Source: Rheum nobile (lineage: Eukaryota > Streptophyta > Magnoliopsida > Caryophyllales > Polygonaceae). Taken from it: 64,000 bases of DNA. Each line of letters opens with the position of its first letter. The stretch's first letter is position 1. The notes under the pieces are model-generated. The model was given only the letters and a program-made list of their open reading frames with translations, was not told the origin of the DNA and did no database searches. The position numbers and the translations under genes are program-made. Positions 1 through 11,300 of the stretch are shown piece after piece. The stretch lies in NCBI GenBank assembly GCA_027886185.1, contig WOAB01000568.1:11540501-11604500 (forward strand), in the 5' to 3' direction.

Positions 1-893
1 TCCAATTTTGTAACACGGTAACCATCATTACCTTCGTACTTGAGCCAACACTTAGCTTCACAGCCACATCTATTAGATATTCTCCTCCTTTTCACAACAT
101 CTCCATCTGTCGGGACAGCCTGGTTGAACTCGGAATATGGAGAGACAACTTTGTATCCTTCTCTGTTACAACAAAGGTGCTTCCAAATAACAGTCGGCGG
201 TACATCCTTGTTTTTCTTGGTAGAACAAACACGAACAGTAAAACCATATGCCGCTGCATAGGCTTCGTAAAAGGCAATAGCGTCGTTAAGAGTCGGGAAA
301 AGCTGCCCAAGATACGGCTTCAATGAATCATTGCACTCCGGAATAATATATTCAGCGGTAATGCTTGGGGAAACAGATATAACATTATGCTTCATTTTAT
401 GCTCATCTCCTGACAAAAGAAAGAGTGGAATTAATAATAGAGTATGAGCTAATAAGTGCATGGCCCTATACATAAACGTGCATGAAAGAGTGAGCATGAC
501 TGACGGAAAGAACGTGCATGAGCTTATAAGTGGACTGCTAACTCAAAGAAAGTGCATAAACGTGCATGAAAGAGTGAATAAAGGTGCATGACTGACGGAA
601 AGAAAGTGCATGAGCTTATAAGTGGACTGCTGACTCAAAGAAAGTGCATGACCATGTCGACTAAGAACGACAAATTCAAGCACATACCTAAAATTGCAAT
701 ACACAGATCTTCATTGCAATACCTAAAATTCAAAACTGACAAATTCAACCAAGCACATACCTAAATCCCCAAAAACAGAGAAATTCTGCTGAAACACACA
801 TACATAAATGCCTAAATATCTAAATACCTAAACAACAAACAAATCAACAACAAATTACAGATCTGTACCTGAATCAGTAGAAGGAGTAACCAT
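1..893 (-). CDS. FAR1-related protein, N-terminal part (2 exons, partial)
   Basis: Minus-strand gene running off the left edge. Exon 1 is 893-869: the ATG at 893-891 sits in a good context (GTCGACATGG) and the exon ends CAG/GTACAG. Exon 2 starts at 409 after a pyrimidine-rich TTTTGTCAG acceptor and stays open to position 1; the splice keeps the frame. Exon 2 reads as the FAR1 DNA-binding domain (a WRKY-GCM1-like zinc fold): FYEAYAAAYGFTVRV, then VIWKHLCCNREGYK, then KRRRISNRCGCEAKCWLKY, with the expected Cys pattern. Family knowledge: FAR1/FHY3 proteins are plant transcription regulators domesticated from MULE transposases. Only about 145 residues are visible, so a FAR1-RELATED SEQUENCE gene and a MULE transposase cannot be told apart. 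No stop or frameshift is seen, and no MULE terminal repeat was recognised nearby. An alternative start inside exon 2 would be the ATG at 395-393. Confidence 0.82.
471..646. repeat. Two-copy tandem repeat in the FAR1 intron
   Basis: Unit 1 is 471-554 (84 bp) and unit 2 is 555-646 (92 bp). They share GTGCATGAAAGAGTGA, then ACTGACGGAAAGAA, then TGCATGAGCTTATAAGTGGA. Unit 2 carries a small extra segment (about 8-9 bp) after GAGTGA. Confidence 0.8.
651..671. repeat. Intronic copy of the exon 1 start region
   Basis: The 21 bases at 651-671 are identical to 889-909, which span the exon 1 ATG and the adjacent 5' leader of the FAR1-related gene. The intronic copy follows directly on the tandem repeat. 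It offers a second ATG, but that frame stops after a few codons, so it is more likely a by-product of local duplication than an alternative first exon. Confidence 0.7.
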
Positions 894-1250
894 GTCGACT
901 AAGAACGACGAGACTAAAACGAAAACAACAAGAAGAAAATAAAGCACACTGGCGGCAAGACGGAAATGATCGGCCGATGAAACGAGTGAACGGATTAGTT
1001 TTATCACGAAGAAGGATGGATTACCACGAAGGAGGATGGATTACAAGTAAAAACGAACCAGCAAGCAACCTGTAATCTATTTTTTTGGAGCGAGCGAAGA
1101 GAAGGAACGGCTGAGAACAGTGAAAATTCGAAGGAAAAGGGAAAAGGAAAAGAGAAGGAACGGCTGAGATTAGATGGAGAGGGAAAAGAACGAACGACTG
1201 TGAAGCATCCTCATTCCTATCCTAACACCCTATCCTCACGTGATCTTTTT
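894..1250 (-). promoter_or_regulatory. Probable 5' leader and promoter of the FAR1-related gene
   Basis: CT-rich on the coding (minus) strand between about 1085 and 1200, as in many plant 5' leaders. A 16-bp direct repeat, GAAGGAACGGCTGAGA (plus strand), occurs at 1101-1116 and 1154-1169. A G-box core CACGTG lies at 1237-1242. No convincing TATA box was fixed. The call is inferred from position and composition. Confidence 0.4.
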
Positions 1251-1984
1251 CCCAAATTTGTGAAGCATGAGAAGCATTACTAAGTTGTTTGCATGTCGAA
1301 TACAAGTTATTAGTTATTGAATAAGATATTTCTATGATTTCATATTTTATCATCATTATTATCAGAACATTTGCTTATTATTATTTTCTTTTTGCTATTT
1401 ATGGTCATTTTTATATGAAATTATTGGTATTAAATTTAATTAGTTTTGTTTTGAAGTAATTAATTATCATTATTTGTTTAATATTATTACATATCACTTA
1501 TTATAATTAATTCTTATTATATAAAATAAAATTTTATTTTCAAAAATTTGTATAAGGCACGGGTCCATCAACTAGTTAATAATCTAAATCAAAATGCATG
1601 CATGGCTCATGATCAATCACAATATTTCGGTATTATAATAAAAGATTTGGCTTATTGCAAAGTACATAAAAATATGTTTATCGGGACAAACTCCGATAAA
1701 ACGAATCATTACGGTGTAACGTGAGGAGCAATGTGAACCATCTATTTAGAGGCGATAGAAGGCTATGATGAAAGGTCCATCAAAACACATTTACTCTCTC
1801 TCACACTCAATCACCTCTCATGGTCATGGTTTGACCATTGACCGATCAAAGACCAATTTTTTCAGCCTGATTTATTTATTTATTTTTGGGCCATATTTTT
1901 CTTTTATTCTGAACCAATATTTTTTCTTCCAAAAACAATTTTTGGTCATCAAAAATTTTTATATTGTTTTTGCATGAAAACACA
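1251..1984. other. AT-rich intergenic DNA, no gene seen
   Basis: Very AT-rich with long A/T runs. Short ORFs such as the one at 1765-1977 look random and carry no recognisable motif. No element boundary could be fixed. Confidence 0.5.
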
Positions 1985-2720
1985 TTTTAATTGTTGAACA
2001 GTATTTTACTAGGGTTGAACAATATGCAACTATTTTTGAACACTTTGATTTTTTCAAATATATCATAAAATGTTCAAATTTACTGCATAAAAGTTCAAAC
2101 TTATAAAAAATATAGAATTCAACAATAACTATTAGAATTTGAATAGTTGTCCAATACACTTAAACTTTAGTTTGTAACATAGTCTAAACTTAATGCATTT
2201 ACAAAATTGTTCAAACATTAAACAACTTAAATTGTTTAAACATAAGAACCATAATTTTCAAACATAAATACAAAATATTCAAGTTTAAGAAAACATAAAG
2301 TTGAATAGTAGTTCATAAAGTTTGCAATTGTCCAATAAACTCACCTTTGTTTATAAGATAATTCAAACTTAATACAATATGAAATGTTCAAAACATAACA
2401 CTACTCAAATTGTTCAAATATAAATGCAGATTTTTCAAACATAAATGGAAAATGTTTACATTTTAGAAAACATAAAGTTGAACAATAATTCATTAAAGTT
2501 TGAACAACTGTCCAATAATTTGATATTTTGTTATAAGACAATTATAACTTAATACAACTCAAAATGTTCAAACATCAAATTGTTAAAACATAAATGAAAA
2601 ATGTTCAAATTTAATGCGTAAATGTTCAAATTTAATAAAATATAGAGTTGAATAATAATTCATTACAATTAAATATTTGTCTAATAAACTGAAACCTTTA
2701 CTTATAAGATAGTTCAAACT
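1985..2720. repeat. Tandem array, about 180-bp units, 4 degenerate copies
   Basis: The anchor TGTCCAATA recurs at 2148, 2329 and 2509, and as TGTCTAATA at 2679, giving spacings of 181, 180 and 170 bp. Each unit also holds TTATAAGATAGTTCAAACTT-like and AAAATGTTCAAACAT-like segments and an ATAAAGTTGAA-like segment. The array is AT-rich and diverged. It ends abruptly where the truncated Cassandra LTR begins at 2721. It could be satellite-like DNA or the subterminal repeat of an unrecognised DNA transposon. Confidence 0.7.
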
Positions 2721-3102
2721 TATAAGGATTGAAGTGTTACCCATGTCAATAAGAGCTCTTACTTTTTAGGATTCAAGTGAGGACAAAGAACTCTTAAGTT
2801 AATCGTGCTAAGGTGAGAGTTGTATTACGATGGGTGACCTCTTGAGAAGTCCTCGTGGTTCACATGGGATGACGCTTCTAAGGCTCGGCCCTTACAAACG
2901 ATATCAGAGCCGACTCTGGATTACGAGTGGACTTGTCCTGGATGAGAGTCACTTGACCTAGAGGGCCGTTTTTATGCCTTGACGGGGACATCAAGAGTTT
3001 AAGTGGGGGAGTTTGTAACACTCGGACAAGAGATTGGTTTATAAGGATTGAAGTGCTACCTATGTCAACAAGAGCTCTTCCTTTTCAAGGTTTATGTGAG
3101 GA
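2721..3102 (+). mobile_element. Cassandra-type TRIM, left part
   Basis: The 5' LTR is 2721-2896. It lacks its first 30 or so bases compared with the second LTR and ends TTACA. The internal region is 2897-3013, with a primer-site-like ATATCAGAGCC just after the LTR and a polypurine tract AAGTGGGGGAG just before the second LTR. The 3' LTR starts TGTAACA at 3014 and is interrupted at 3102 by the large Copia insertion; it resumes at 23520. The 5S-rRNA-like core identifies the family: Cassandra elements are non-coding TRIMs whose LTRs carry 5S sequences. No ORF is present. Confidence 0.8.
2779..2870 (+). promoter_or_regulatory. 5S rRNA-like Pol III promoter sequence in the Cassandra LTR
   Basis: Matches the 3' two-thirds of plant 5S rRNA as I know it. 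A box A-like AGTTAATCGTGC (2797-2808; 5S genes have AGTTAAGCGTGC) is followed by GATGGGTGACC (2829-2839, identical to the intermediate element/box C region) and then AAGTCCTCGTG. A second, more diverged copy belongs to the other LTR, near 23520-23600. Whether it is transcribed cannot be seen. Confidence 0.75.
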
Positions 3103-3944
3103 TGTTAGGAAGTGAACTTTTGGAAACTCCAGTTCCCTACCTAGTTCCCTTCCTCAGTTTTCCTAGTTTTGATAATGACAAACACGTTTGCTATTAATAT
3201 TTCCATTAGTGTTGATGAACAGGGAACTTAGGAATTGGAAATACAAGACAGAGACCAAGATGCCAGAATTGGGAACTGGCGTAAGGAACTGAAGCTCGCT
3301 GACGCTGGAAGAGCTTGGAACAGGTAATGAAGGGCGGCGAAGATCCGATTAGGGTAGATCTTTGCTTGGAGAGAGAAGTCAAAGATTATCATGTTTTCAT
3401 ATTATCTTAGGAGTTAAAAGTATATCTTTTATAGAAACGAAACTTGTAAAAGCGTGGGAGATTATATTTGGTAACAAATATTATCTTTCCGATTACTTTT
3501 TGATTATTTTATTTGTGTAATCTGGGTGTTGGAGATTCGCTTATTCCATCAACTAAATTACATAAATAAGATTGTCAAACTCTCTCACACTTACGCATCC
3601 ATTCACATTCACTTACGAAGAAGAAAACAGAGCTTAGTTCTTCGGAGAAGAACTGTAAGTCGATTGTCTTGTTGCTTGCTTGATTTGGTCGAACTAGGTA
3701 GAGAGTCTGTAGTGTGTCTAAGACTTAATCTGTGTGTTCTATCCTGGTTGATTGTAATCGAAGTATTAATACAAGAAGTAGACTTTGAAATCCTCTTGAA
3801 AGAGAGGTAGTGGGTTTTATCCTGGATAACTAGTTGGTTATCAAAGGTTTTATCCTTGTCTTGATTCTGTTATTGTTTACTTATTCCGCTGCTAAGGAAC
3901 TGGACTCCCAGTTCCCTTTGATTGCTAACACGTACGATCCTACA
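3103..3944 (+). repeat. 5' LTR of the outer Copia
   Basis: 842 bp, TGTTAGGAAGTG...GATCCTACA. It is nearly identical to 22664-23514, whose start has decayed to TATTAGG. It is rich in GGAAC/GTTCC words, and the short ORF inside (3526-3810) looks fortuitous. Confidence 0.9.
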
Positions 3945-3960
3945 ATTGGTATCAGAGCAG
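3945..3960 (+). promoter_or_regulatory. Primer binding site of the outer Copia
   Basis: TGGTATCAGAGC at 3947-3958, two bases after the LTR. It is complementary to the 3' end of plant initiator methionine tRNA, the usual primer for Copia elements. Confidence 0.9.
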
Positions 3961-3995
3961 GCGTTCTAGATTTGTGTTAGTTTACAGATTTCAAG

Positions 3996-4106
3996 ATGAC
4001 TAGTTCAAGCGAATTCAGTTTGGGAATCTCCATCAACAAGCCCCACATCCGAAAGAAGGGAGAAGAAGAATGGTGGGAGAAATGCATGACCAACTACATC
4101 CAAACT
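3996..4106 (+). pseudogene. Outer Copia gag, N-terminal piece
   Basis: Starts ATGACTAGTTCAAGCG and includes KPHIRKKGEEEWWEKCM, closely matching the N-terminus of the inner element's gag. The gene is cut at 4106 by the inner Copia. Its reading frame resumes, in frame, at 14579 once the inserted element and one copy of the CAAAC duplication are discounted. Confidence 0.88.
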
Positions 4107-5297
4107 GTAGGATCGTGATTGTTAGATAAAAGCTTAAGGAACTCAGAATAACGATTCTCAGTTCCTTTCGCAGCGGAAGATAAACAATCAAACAAATGAC
4201 AAGTTCCTTATAGTGGAAACCTTTGATTGCCAACTAGCAATTCAGGATAAAAACCACTACCCTTATAGTGGAAACCTTTGATTGCCAACTAGCAATTCAG
4301 GATAAAAACCACTACCCTTCTTTCGAAAGGATTTCAAAGTCTACTTCTTGATTTCTTATCTCTTTTGGTTACAGCTTATCCTAGGAACGAACACATAGTT
4401 CCTTTGCCTTACACACAGTTAGACAATCCTAGATAACTTAACACAATCAATAATCAATCCAAGAAATAGACTTTCGCACCTAGGAACTATCACTTACAGT
4501 CACAGGAACTTAGCACTCAGCTCTTCTTCCTTGATTGGTTCCTCTTGATCTCGGTTTGCTTTGATGATCTTTGTTTGGAGGTTCACACTAGATATTTGCT
4601 AATGAGTGTGAGTTCTTGTTTTGGTGCTTGAAGTTAACCCTTGGGTTAGTCTTCCTTTTATAGAGGATTCTTCGTAGCTCGATCCTCTCTTGGTTCCCAC
4701 GGATTGAGCTTGCCCTAGGATTGGTGGTTCTCCTTGATCCACGTTGTTCTTGGCATGTGCAAACAACCTAGGCAGCTCAGAATCTCTCTTGGTTGGTCAA
4801 CTACCTCAGACGAGCCTTGTGGTGTCGTTGTCAAAACGCTTTCGTCCGAGGTTGAGTAAGTTGGCCGCTTGGGAACCGTCTGCTGGACAGCGACGTCTTC
4901 ATGTGCTGTCGCTTTCATCGTCTCTGTCCGAGGTAGAGGTTCTCTAGGCATCTTGTTCTTTAGCTCTTGGACCTTGGCAGACTTTTGGAAGCTTCGGACA
5001 AGTCGTTTTCGACACCTTTTGTCCGAGGTTGTATGTTCCCAGATTTCTCGGGAATCGCAATGTCGCAAGCTCCATTTCTGGGCATACCTGGGTTCCTCTA
5101 GATTCCTTCAACTGTCTTGTTCCTTTGGTTCCCTTGTTCTGTTTGGCTTTTCTGGATTCGGTATATTCCTGTGGTTCCTTAAAACACATCTTTGAGATAA
5201 AACATTAGTATCATAATATTTGTCATCTTCAAAAGTAGAGAAACTGAGGAACGGAACTCTCAGGGGAACCTAAGTTCCAGAGTTCCGTTTCCTAACA
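4107..5297 (-). repeat. 3' LTR of the inner Copia, with 55-bp internal duplication
   Basis: 1191 bp, against 1136 bp for the other LTR. The whole length difference is a perfect 55-bp tandem duplication (copies start at 4206 and 4261). Minus-strand ends are TGTTAGGAAAC...CCTACA. An open frame of about 117 codons in the element's sense direction (4715-5068, also 13998-14363) is kept in both LTRs but has no recognisable domain. Confidence 0.92.
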
Positions 5298-5882
5298 ATT
5301 TCCCCCTTTTGATGATGACAAATACAAGGAACCTGACAACATAATAGGACTTTGAATCTTATGAGACCATATTGAGATAACGGGATTTACAACATTACAG
5401 ATTAGTGATAGAACATTCAATGGTTGCAAATTCCCCCTAAGCAAGTGAACAAGTTTACTTCAAATTCCCCCTTAGAAATAGAACTAGTTCAGAGTTCCTA
5501 TTAATTCAGTAGTCTCCAAAGTTCAAGGTTCCTATCCTTTTCTTCCCCCTTTTGACATCATCGAAAAGATTAAGTACAAGTTAAGAACATGATATCCAAG
5601 TGAATATGCAATTGCATCAAGCCTAAAAAAAATCATAATGAGAACGTTAAGGCAAAGACAAATTGATCATTGGAACGATTCCAAATATAGTCATTAAAGC
5701 TTCATTGATCATTGTTCAAAACACAACATAACAACTGACAACACAAACAACAAAAATCAAGGAAGACAACAAAAGCAATCTTAAGAAAGACAACAAAAGG
5801 GATAGAAGAGGGAAGTAGGATCCTAAGGAAGACTACTAGCTCGCTGTGGCATTGCAGCACTGGGAACCTAGAACAAGCGTTC
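5298..5882 (-). promoter_or_regulatory. 3' untranslated region with four polypurine tracts (inner Copia)
   Basis: The minus strand carries AAAAGGGGGAAAT next to the LTR (about 5298-5310) and three more purine tracts of the form AGGGGGAA near 5431, 5464 and 5543. The LTR-adjacent one is the expected plus-strand primer. The other three are unexplained extras with counterparts in the outer element. No ORF with coding character is seen. Confidence 0.7.
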
Positions 5883-7486
5883 CTATGGCGTAGTAGCGGC
5901 CTTCTCTTCTGCATCCTTGTCGTCGGTTCCTATATTTTGGCCCGCGGCCTGATGAGCACTGATTGCACCTTGCCAATCCTTCTGCAGAACTTCCACCAGA
6001 CTCTCGACAGCAGAACTGATACGCCCCAACTCTCTTACTTGATCATGGATGGCGACCGTGTTGGCAGTCGAGCCTTCCAAGATAGCTTTTTCAATACGAT
6101 CCAACGCAAGGAGGATCGCAGAGGAGTCTGAAGAGGGGGGTTGCTGAGGGTGGGAACTAGAACGGCCCTGGGAACTTGCCTTTTCCTTAGGCGGGATTTC
6201 TTCTGTTTCAGCAGGGTTGAGTTGTTGTTCCTTAGATTTCAGCTTCCGAACTGTGTGCATTGTAAGACATTTGCTGTAGGCAGTCTCGGGGAAGTCTTCT
6301 GGGTACTGATTGAGGTTGGAGAGTAGCTTCTTGATGATGTGAGGGAAGGGTAAAGCATGGGAGTCATGGGATGCACAGAATTGCATGTGAGCCAGCACAA
6401 TACGGGGAAGATCCAACTGAAAACCGGAGAGCACCTTGTCCATGTAGATAGCGTCGGTGATGAGGACTTCGTTCCTGTGCTCTTGCCTGGGAACCAAGTT
6501 GCGAGTGATCCAAAAATGCAGTAGCCGGTTTGCGATGGAGAGATCCTTCGTCTTCAAAGATGAGGGGGATGCGCCATCATAAATTTTCTTGACGATTGCT
6601 CCTTTGGACTTGAAGCCCTTTCCCTTGGGCCATCCCTTCTTCTGAGGCAAAATGCCAAACCTAGACCTCGACTCAATCCCTAGAGCAGACGCGATTAGAT
6701 TGGCGGACATGGGAAAGCTGGTTCCCTTCCATATGAGAATGGCGTCGTGACAGGGAGAGTTCTCCTTCTGGGGTACAAATTCCATGGACTGGTAAAACAT
6801 CCGGACAACCTCGTTGGAACCAGAGAAAGGCTCGCACAGTATCTCGTCCCACCCTTGGAACTGCAACAGAGAGTGGAACTCATCCAAAGCTTCTCCATAG
6901 AGTTCCTCATCCTCTTCTTCTAACTCCTGGGTCCAGAATTCTCTGCCGATAATGAGAGGTTTTAGGATCTTCCTTTTGGAGAAGGAAGAGGAGACAGAGA
7001 GGGTGGTGGTTTTGGCCTTTTTGTGGATTTGGTTTCATAGGGAACAATGGCTTGGGAGCTTCTCTTCCTCTGTTGCATTCTTGTGGCGACAGAGGGGCCT
7101 GGGTTGGAAGTTTTGGATTTGAGGCTGATCGGGGAAGGCTCGGGGCTAAGGATCTCTTGAAGGGATTTATCCGGAGAGGAATCATGCGATCCGCCTTCAG
7201 AAACTGATTTTGTGACTGATTCTGAAGCCAAAGTGATGGCTTGCTCCTCTTCTTTGGGCATGGTTGGTTCCTCTTTCACCTTTTCCTTATCCTTTGGTGG
7301 TTTCTCAAGCTTCTCTTCTGGTTTCTCTGCAGGTTTCGCCACGAGGTTTTCTTTGGGGAGGGATTTTGAAGAAGTGGAGGCAAAAACAGGCTTGGATGAG
7401 GAGGCTTTAGCCTTCTTTTCGCGAAATGCTTGAAGAAAAGCAGCCTCCTCTTCATCCATAACAACGATTAGGTTAGGGTTGGCCAT
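5883..7486 (-). pseudogene. Env-like third ORF of the inner Copia (one frameshift)
   Basis: Starts ATGGCCAACCC at 7486 and runs about 170 residues (Ser/Lys/Glu/Pro-rich, probably disordered). It then shifts frame near 6970-6980 in an A-rich run and continues open to the stop at 5883. The second part matches the outer copy at 20600-22135: LQFQGWDE, RQEHRNEVLITDA, DLPRIVLAHMQFC, THTVRKL-like blocks. Total length is about 530 residues. SIRE-clade elements carry such an ORF after pol, often called envelope-like; its function is not established, and I saw no clear signal peptide or transmembrane pair. Confidence 0.75.
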
Positions 7487-8327
7487 TTGAGAGGAGCTAA
7501 GAGGATTGCTGTGTGAAGAGAAAGAGAGGTAGAAGATTAGAGAGATAGAGAGCTTGTGTGATCAACTCGGAGCAACTGAGCACCTCTTTAAGGGCGTTGA
7601 AGATCTGGGATGGCCAAGAGCTGAGGTGAACGTTGAAGCAAATCCAGCCATTGAGAAGATCAAGGCAAATCCGAAGCATTGAAGAGAGTTGCAGCTTTTT
7701 GGAACGGCTAATTTAAATTCAAAATATGACCCATTCCGAGAAGAGGGAGGTCTGCCACTGATGAGACATGCCTTATCCCTGCCAATATGCCATAAATAGC
7801 GTCTGGGAGAGCCAAGCGAGCCGTTGGAGAGACGCGATATTCTGGTTCCTTTCTGGCGACATTTTCAGCGAGCTAGAGGAATGTATGGGAACCTTTGGTG
7901 TGGGTGGAGACAAAGGAACCAAAAACAGTACGTTCCCATACAAGGAATCAGGGTAGGCTATTTATCGCATTGCACAATAATTCTCAGAGAAGGTTTAGAG
8001 ATGGATCATAGAGAATTAAATTGAGCAATGAGGCAAGGGTAGGTCTTAGTACACAATCATCATTTCAGCTTGTAATGTTGGGTTAGAAATATGATCAGAT
8101 TGTGACTTTTGGGCCATCAAAGAAATTTGAACAATGAGGAGTTGAGAAATAATGATAATCAAAAGGAAACGAACCAGAAAAATCTATCTAAGCCTTTATA
8201 AGAAACCATTATGACAAGAAGGGTTTGTAGCAAAAGATATAACACAAGGACATCAAGACTCAATAAGTTAAATATCTTAAACTAGTCAATCAGGGGAACT
8301 CGGAAAGAATTCTCAGAACTAAGGTCA
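7487..8327 (-). other. Spacer between pol and the env-like ORF (inner Copia)
   Basis: 841 bp without a credible ORF. Minus-strand TATA-like stretches lie at 7791-7800 and 7964-7973, and a CT-rich leader precedes the env-like ATG. The corresponding spacer in the outer element is 855 bp, so length and position are conserved. Confidence 0.55.
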
Positions 8328-11300
8328 CTACTGAGTAATAGGAATCATTCCTAGTTCCAATCTGAGGTTCTCAAAAGGAACTCTATTCAATGCCTTGGTG
8401 AATATATCTGCAATTTGATCTTCAGTTCTACAAAATTTCATAATGATGTTTCCCTTCTCAACATGATCTCTAAGAAAATGATGTCTAATGTCAATATGCT
8501 TGGTCCTAGTATGATGCACAGGATTCTTAGAAATGTTTATAGCACTAGTGTTGTCACAAAGAATAGTGAGAGGGCCATAAGACATACCAAAGTCCGCGAG
8601 TTGTTGCTTTAGCCAGAGAAGTTGGGAACAACAAGAGGCAGCTGCAATGTACTCGGATTCTGTGGTGGAGAGGGAGACTGAAACTTGTTTCTTTGATCCC
8701 CATGACACAAGGCAAGGGCCTAGGAACTGTGCCATTCCAGAAGTGCTCTTTCTATCCACCAAATATCCAGCATAATCAGCATCAGTGAAACCCATGAGCT
8801 CAAAGGGACATTCTTTGGGGTACCAAATGTAGAGATCGTCAGTTCCCTTGAGATATCGAAGTATTCTCTTTACAGCAGCCAAATGGGTTTCTCTCGGACA
8901 AGATTGGAACCTAGCACACAAGCCAACAGCAAAGACAATGTCTGGTCGACTAGCGGTTAGGTACATGAGTGAGCCTATCATACCTCTATAGAGCTTCTCC
9001 TCCACTAGAGGACTCGAGTGGTCCTTATCCAGAAGGGAAATGGTGGATATGGGAGTGGAGAGAGGCTTGCATGAATCCATTTTGAACTTCTTCAGTAGTT
9101 CCCTGACATACTTTTGTTGGTGGATTTGAATACCATCTTCCTTTTGAGTGATTTGTAATCCGAGGAAGAATGTGAGTTCCCCAATTAAACTCATTTCAAA
9201 TTCACTGCTCATCAAGTCTTTGAACTTGTCTACAAGGGACAGGTTAGTGGAACCAAAAATGATATCATCAACATAAATTTGAACCACTAAGATGTTACCT
9301 TCTTCTTCTAGGATGAAGAGAGTCTTATCAATAACTCCACGCCTATAGCCATTTGAGAGTAGGAACTGGGCAAGACGATCATACCAAGCTCTGGAAGCTT
9401 GCTTGAGGCCATAGAGTGCCTTGTCTAGAAAGTAGACATGATCTGGATGATCGTCGTCTTCGAAACCAGGAGGTTGCTTGACATAGACTTCTTCTTGAAG
9501 AATTCCATTGAGGAAGGCTGTCTTCACATCCATTTGGAACAACTTGAACCCTTTATGGGATGCGAAGGCAATCAACAACCTTATTGCTTCGATCCTTGCC
9601 ACTGGAGCATAGGTTTCATCATAGTCAATTCCTTCTTGTTGATTGTATCCTTGAGCCACAAGTCTTGCTTTGTTCCTTATCACAGCTCTTGTATCATCTA
9701 GCTTGTTTCTGAAAACCCATCTGGTTCCTATGATGTGTTTATCCTTGGGGCGAGGAACCAGATGCCAGACTTTGTTCCTTTCAAATTGATGAAGCTCTTC
9801 TTGCATGGCTTGGATCCAGTCCGCATCCTTCAGTGCCTCACCTATGTTCTTTGGTTCCACAATAGACAAAAAGGCATTAAAGGCAAATAAAGTTAGATGT
9901 TTGTACCTGACTGGAGGCTTGATGACTCTTCTTTCTCTGTTGGAAGCCAATGTATTTGATGTGGAGACATTCTGAGTTGAGCATTCAGCTTCCTAGTTGG
10001 GGTCACCTTCTCCATTGAAGAACATGTGGGAAGATGAATCATTGAGGTCTCCACAGATGTTGTCGTCATGCTCATGGTTCCCAGAAATGGATTGTTGTTC
10101 ATTATCCATGGGAACTGGTGGAGGAGCCATTGGAGGGTTCCGAGCAGCAGGACAGGAACTGGGTGGAGTGACATCTTCATCTGGATCTTCTTGATATGAC
10201 TTGGGAAACGGGTCTTCAAAGGAATTGGTGGTGTTCTACACAATCTTTCCAATTGATTTTTCATTAAAAATAACATGAACACTTTCTTCTACCTTTTTAG
10301 TCCTTTTGTTGAAGACTTTGTATGCTTTGCTGCCTGAGGCATATCCAATGAAGATTCCTTCATCACTTCTTGGGTCGAACTTGCCAAGATTGTCCTTCCC
10401 ATTGTTGTGCACAAAGCACTTGCATCCAAACACCCTTAGATGAGAAATGTTGGGAACTCTTCCTCTTAGGAGTTCATAGGGTGTCTTCTCTGTGATAGGG
10501 CGAAGCATGGCTCTATTGATGATGTAGCATGCTGTGTTGATCGCCTCAGCCCAAAAGGATTGGGAGAGTCCACTTGAGATCAACATAGTTCGAGCCATGT
10601 CTTCCAAGGTCCTATTCTTTCTCTCCACTACTCCATTCTGTTGAGGAGTGTATGGTGCAGAGAAGTTGTGATCAATGCCATGCTCACTGTTCCCTCCTAG
10701 GCTTTGAACTCTCATGGGTCCACAAAGATCCATGTGGATGAGCTCAAGAGGCCTTGAGGTGCTTACCATGTTTTTGGATTTGAAGGAACTACGAGCCTGT
10801 TTTCCTTTTACACAGTCAGAGCATGGTTCCTTAGATGTGCCACTCAGCTTTGGCAATCCTCTGACTAGTTCCTTTGAGTGTAGCTTTTGAATCAGCTTAG
10901 TACTAGCATGACCGAGGCGTTGGTGCCATAACTCAGCTTGGTCATTCACGGTTGAGAGACACAGTTTCTCCTTGGGGACGAAGGATGGATCAACAATGTA
11001 AACATTGTTGAATCTCTTTCCTTTTAGGATGATTTGTCCCGAGGAGTCAAGATCTGAGCATTCGTTTGATCTAAATCTGACTTCATTGTCTCCTTGATCA
11101 CACAGCTGTGACACACTTATTAGATCAAAACCAAGACTATCAACAAGGTGAACTTTGTTTACCTGAATGTGATCGTTGAGTTTCACAGTTCCTATTCCAT
11201 AGATTTTCCCTTTCCTTTTGTCTCCAAAGGATATGTTCCCTCCTTGGAGAGGTTGAAGAGAGGTCATTTGATTTATTTTTCCGGTCATATGGCATGAGCA

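Larger units (their letters stand above)
410..868 (-). other. Intron 1 of the FAR1-related gene
   Basis: Lies between donor GT (868-867, plus-strand AC) and acceptor AG (411-410, plus-strand CT). It holds an imperfect two-copy tandem repeat and a 21-bp copy of the exon 1 start region (see the separate entries). Confidence 0.7.

Noticed and set aside
40..310. Short ORFs on both strands at the left edge
   Set aside because: They are out of frame with the FAR1 domain, which is open in another minus-strand frame to the window end.
471..646. CRISPR-like direct repeats
   Set aside because: Only two long, imperfect units without spacers, in a plant intron; an ordinary tandem duplication.
1545..1577. 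Helitron-like 3' end (GGCACGGGTCC...CTAGT)
   Set aside because: No clear hairpin before CTAG and no matching 5' TC end, so too weak to annotate.
3526..3810. 94-codon ORF in the outer Copia LTR, also near 23087-23335
   Set aside because: Within the LTR, differs in length between copies, no domain.
4715..5068. 117-codon ORF in the inner Copia LTR, repeated at 13998-14363
   Set aside because: It lies in the LTR with no domain; similarity between copies reflects LTR identity.
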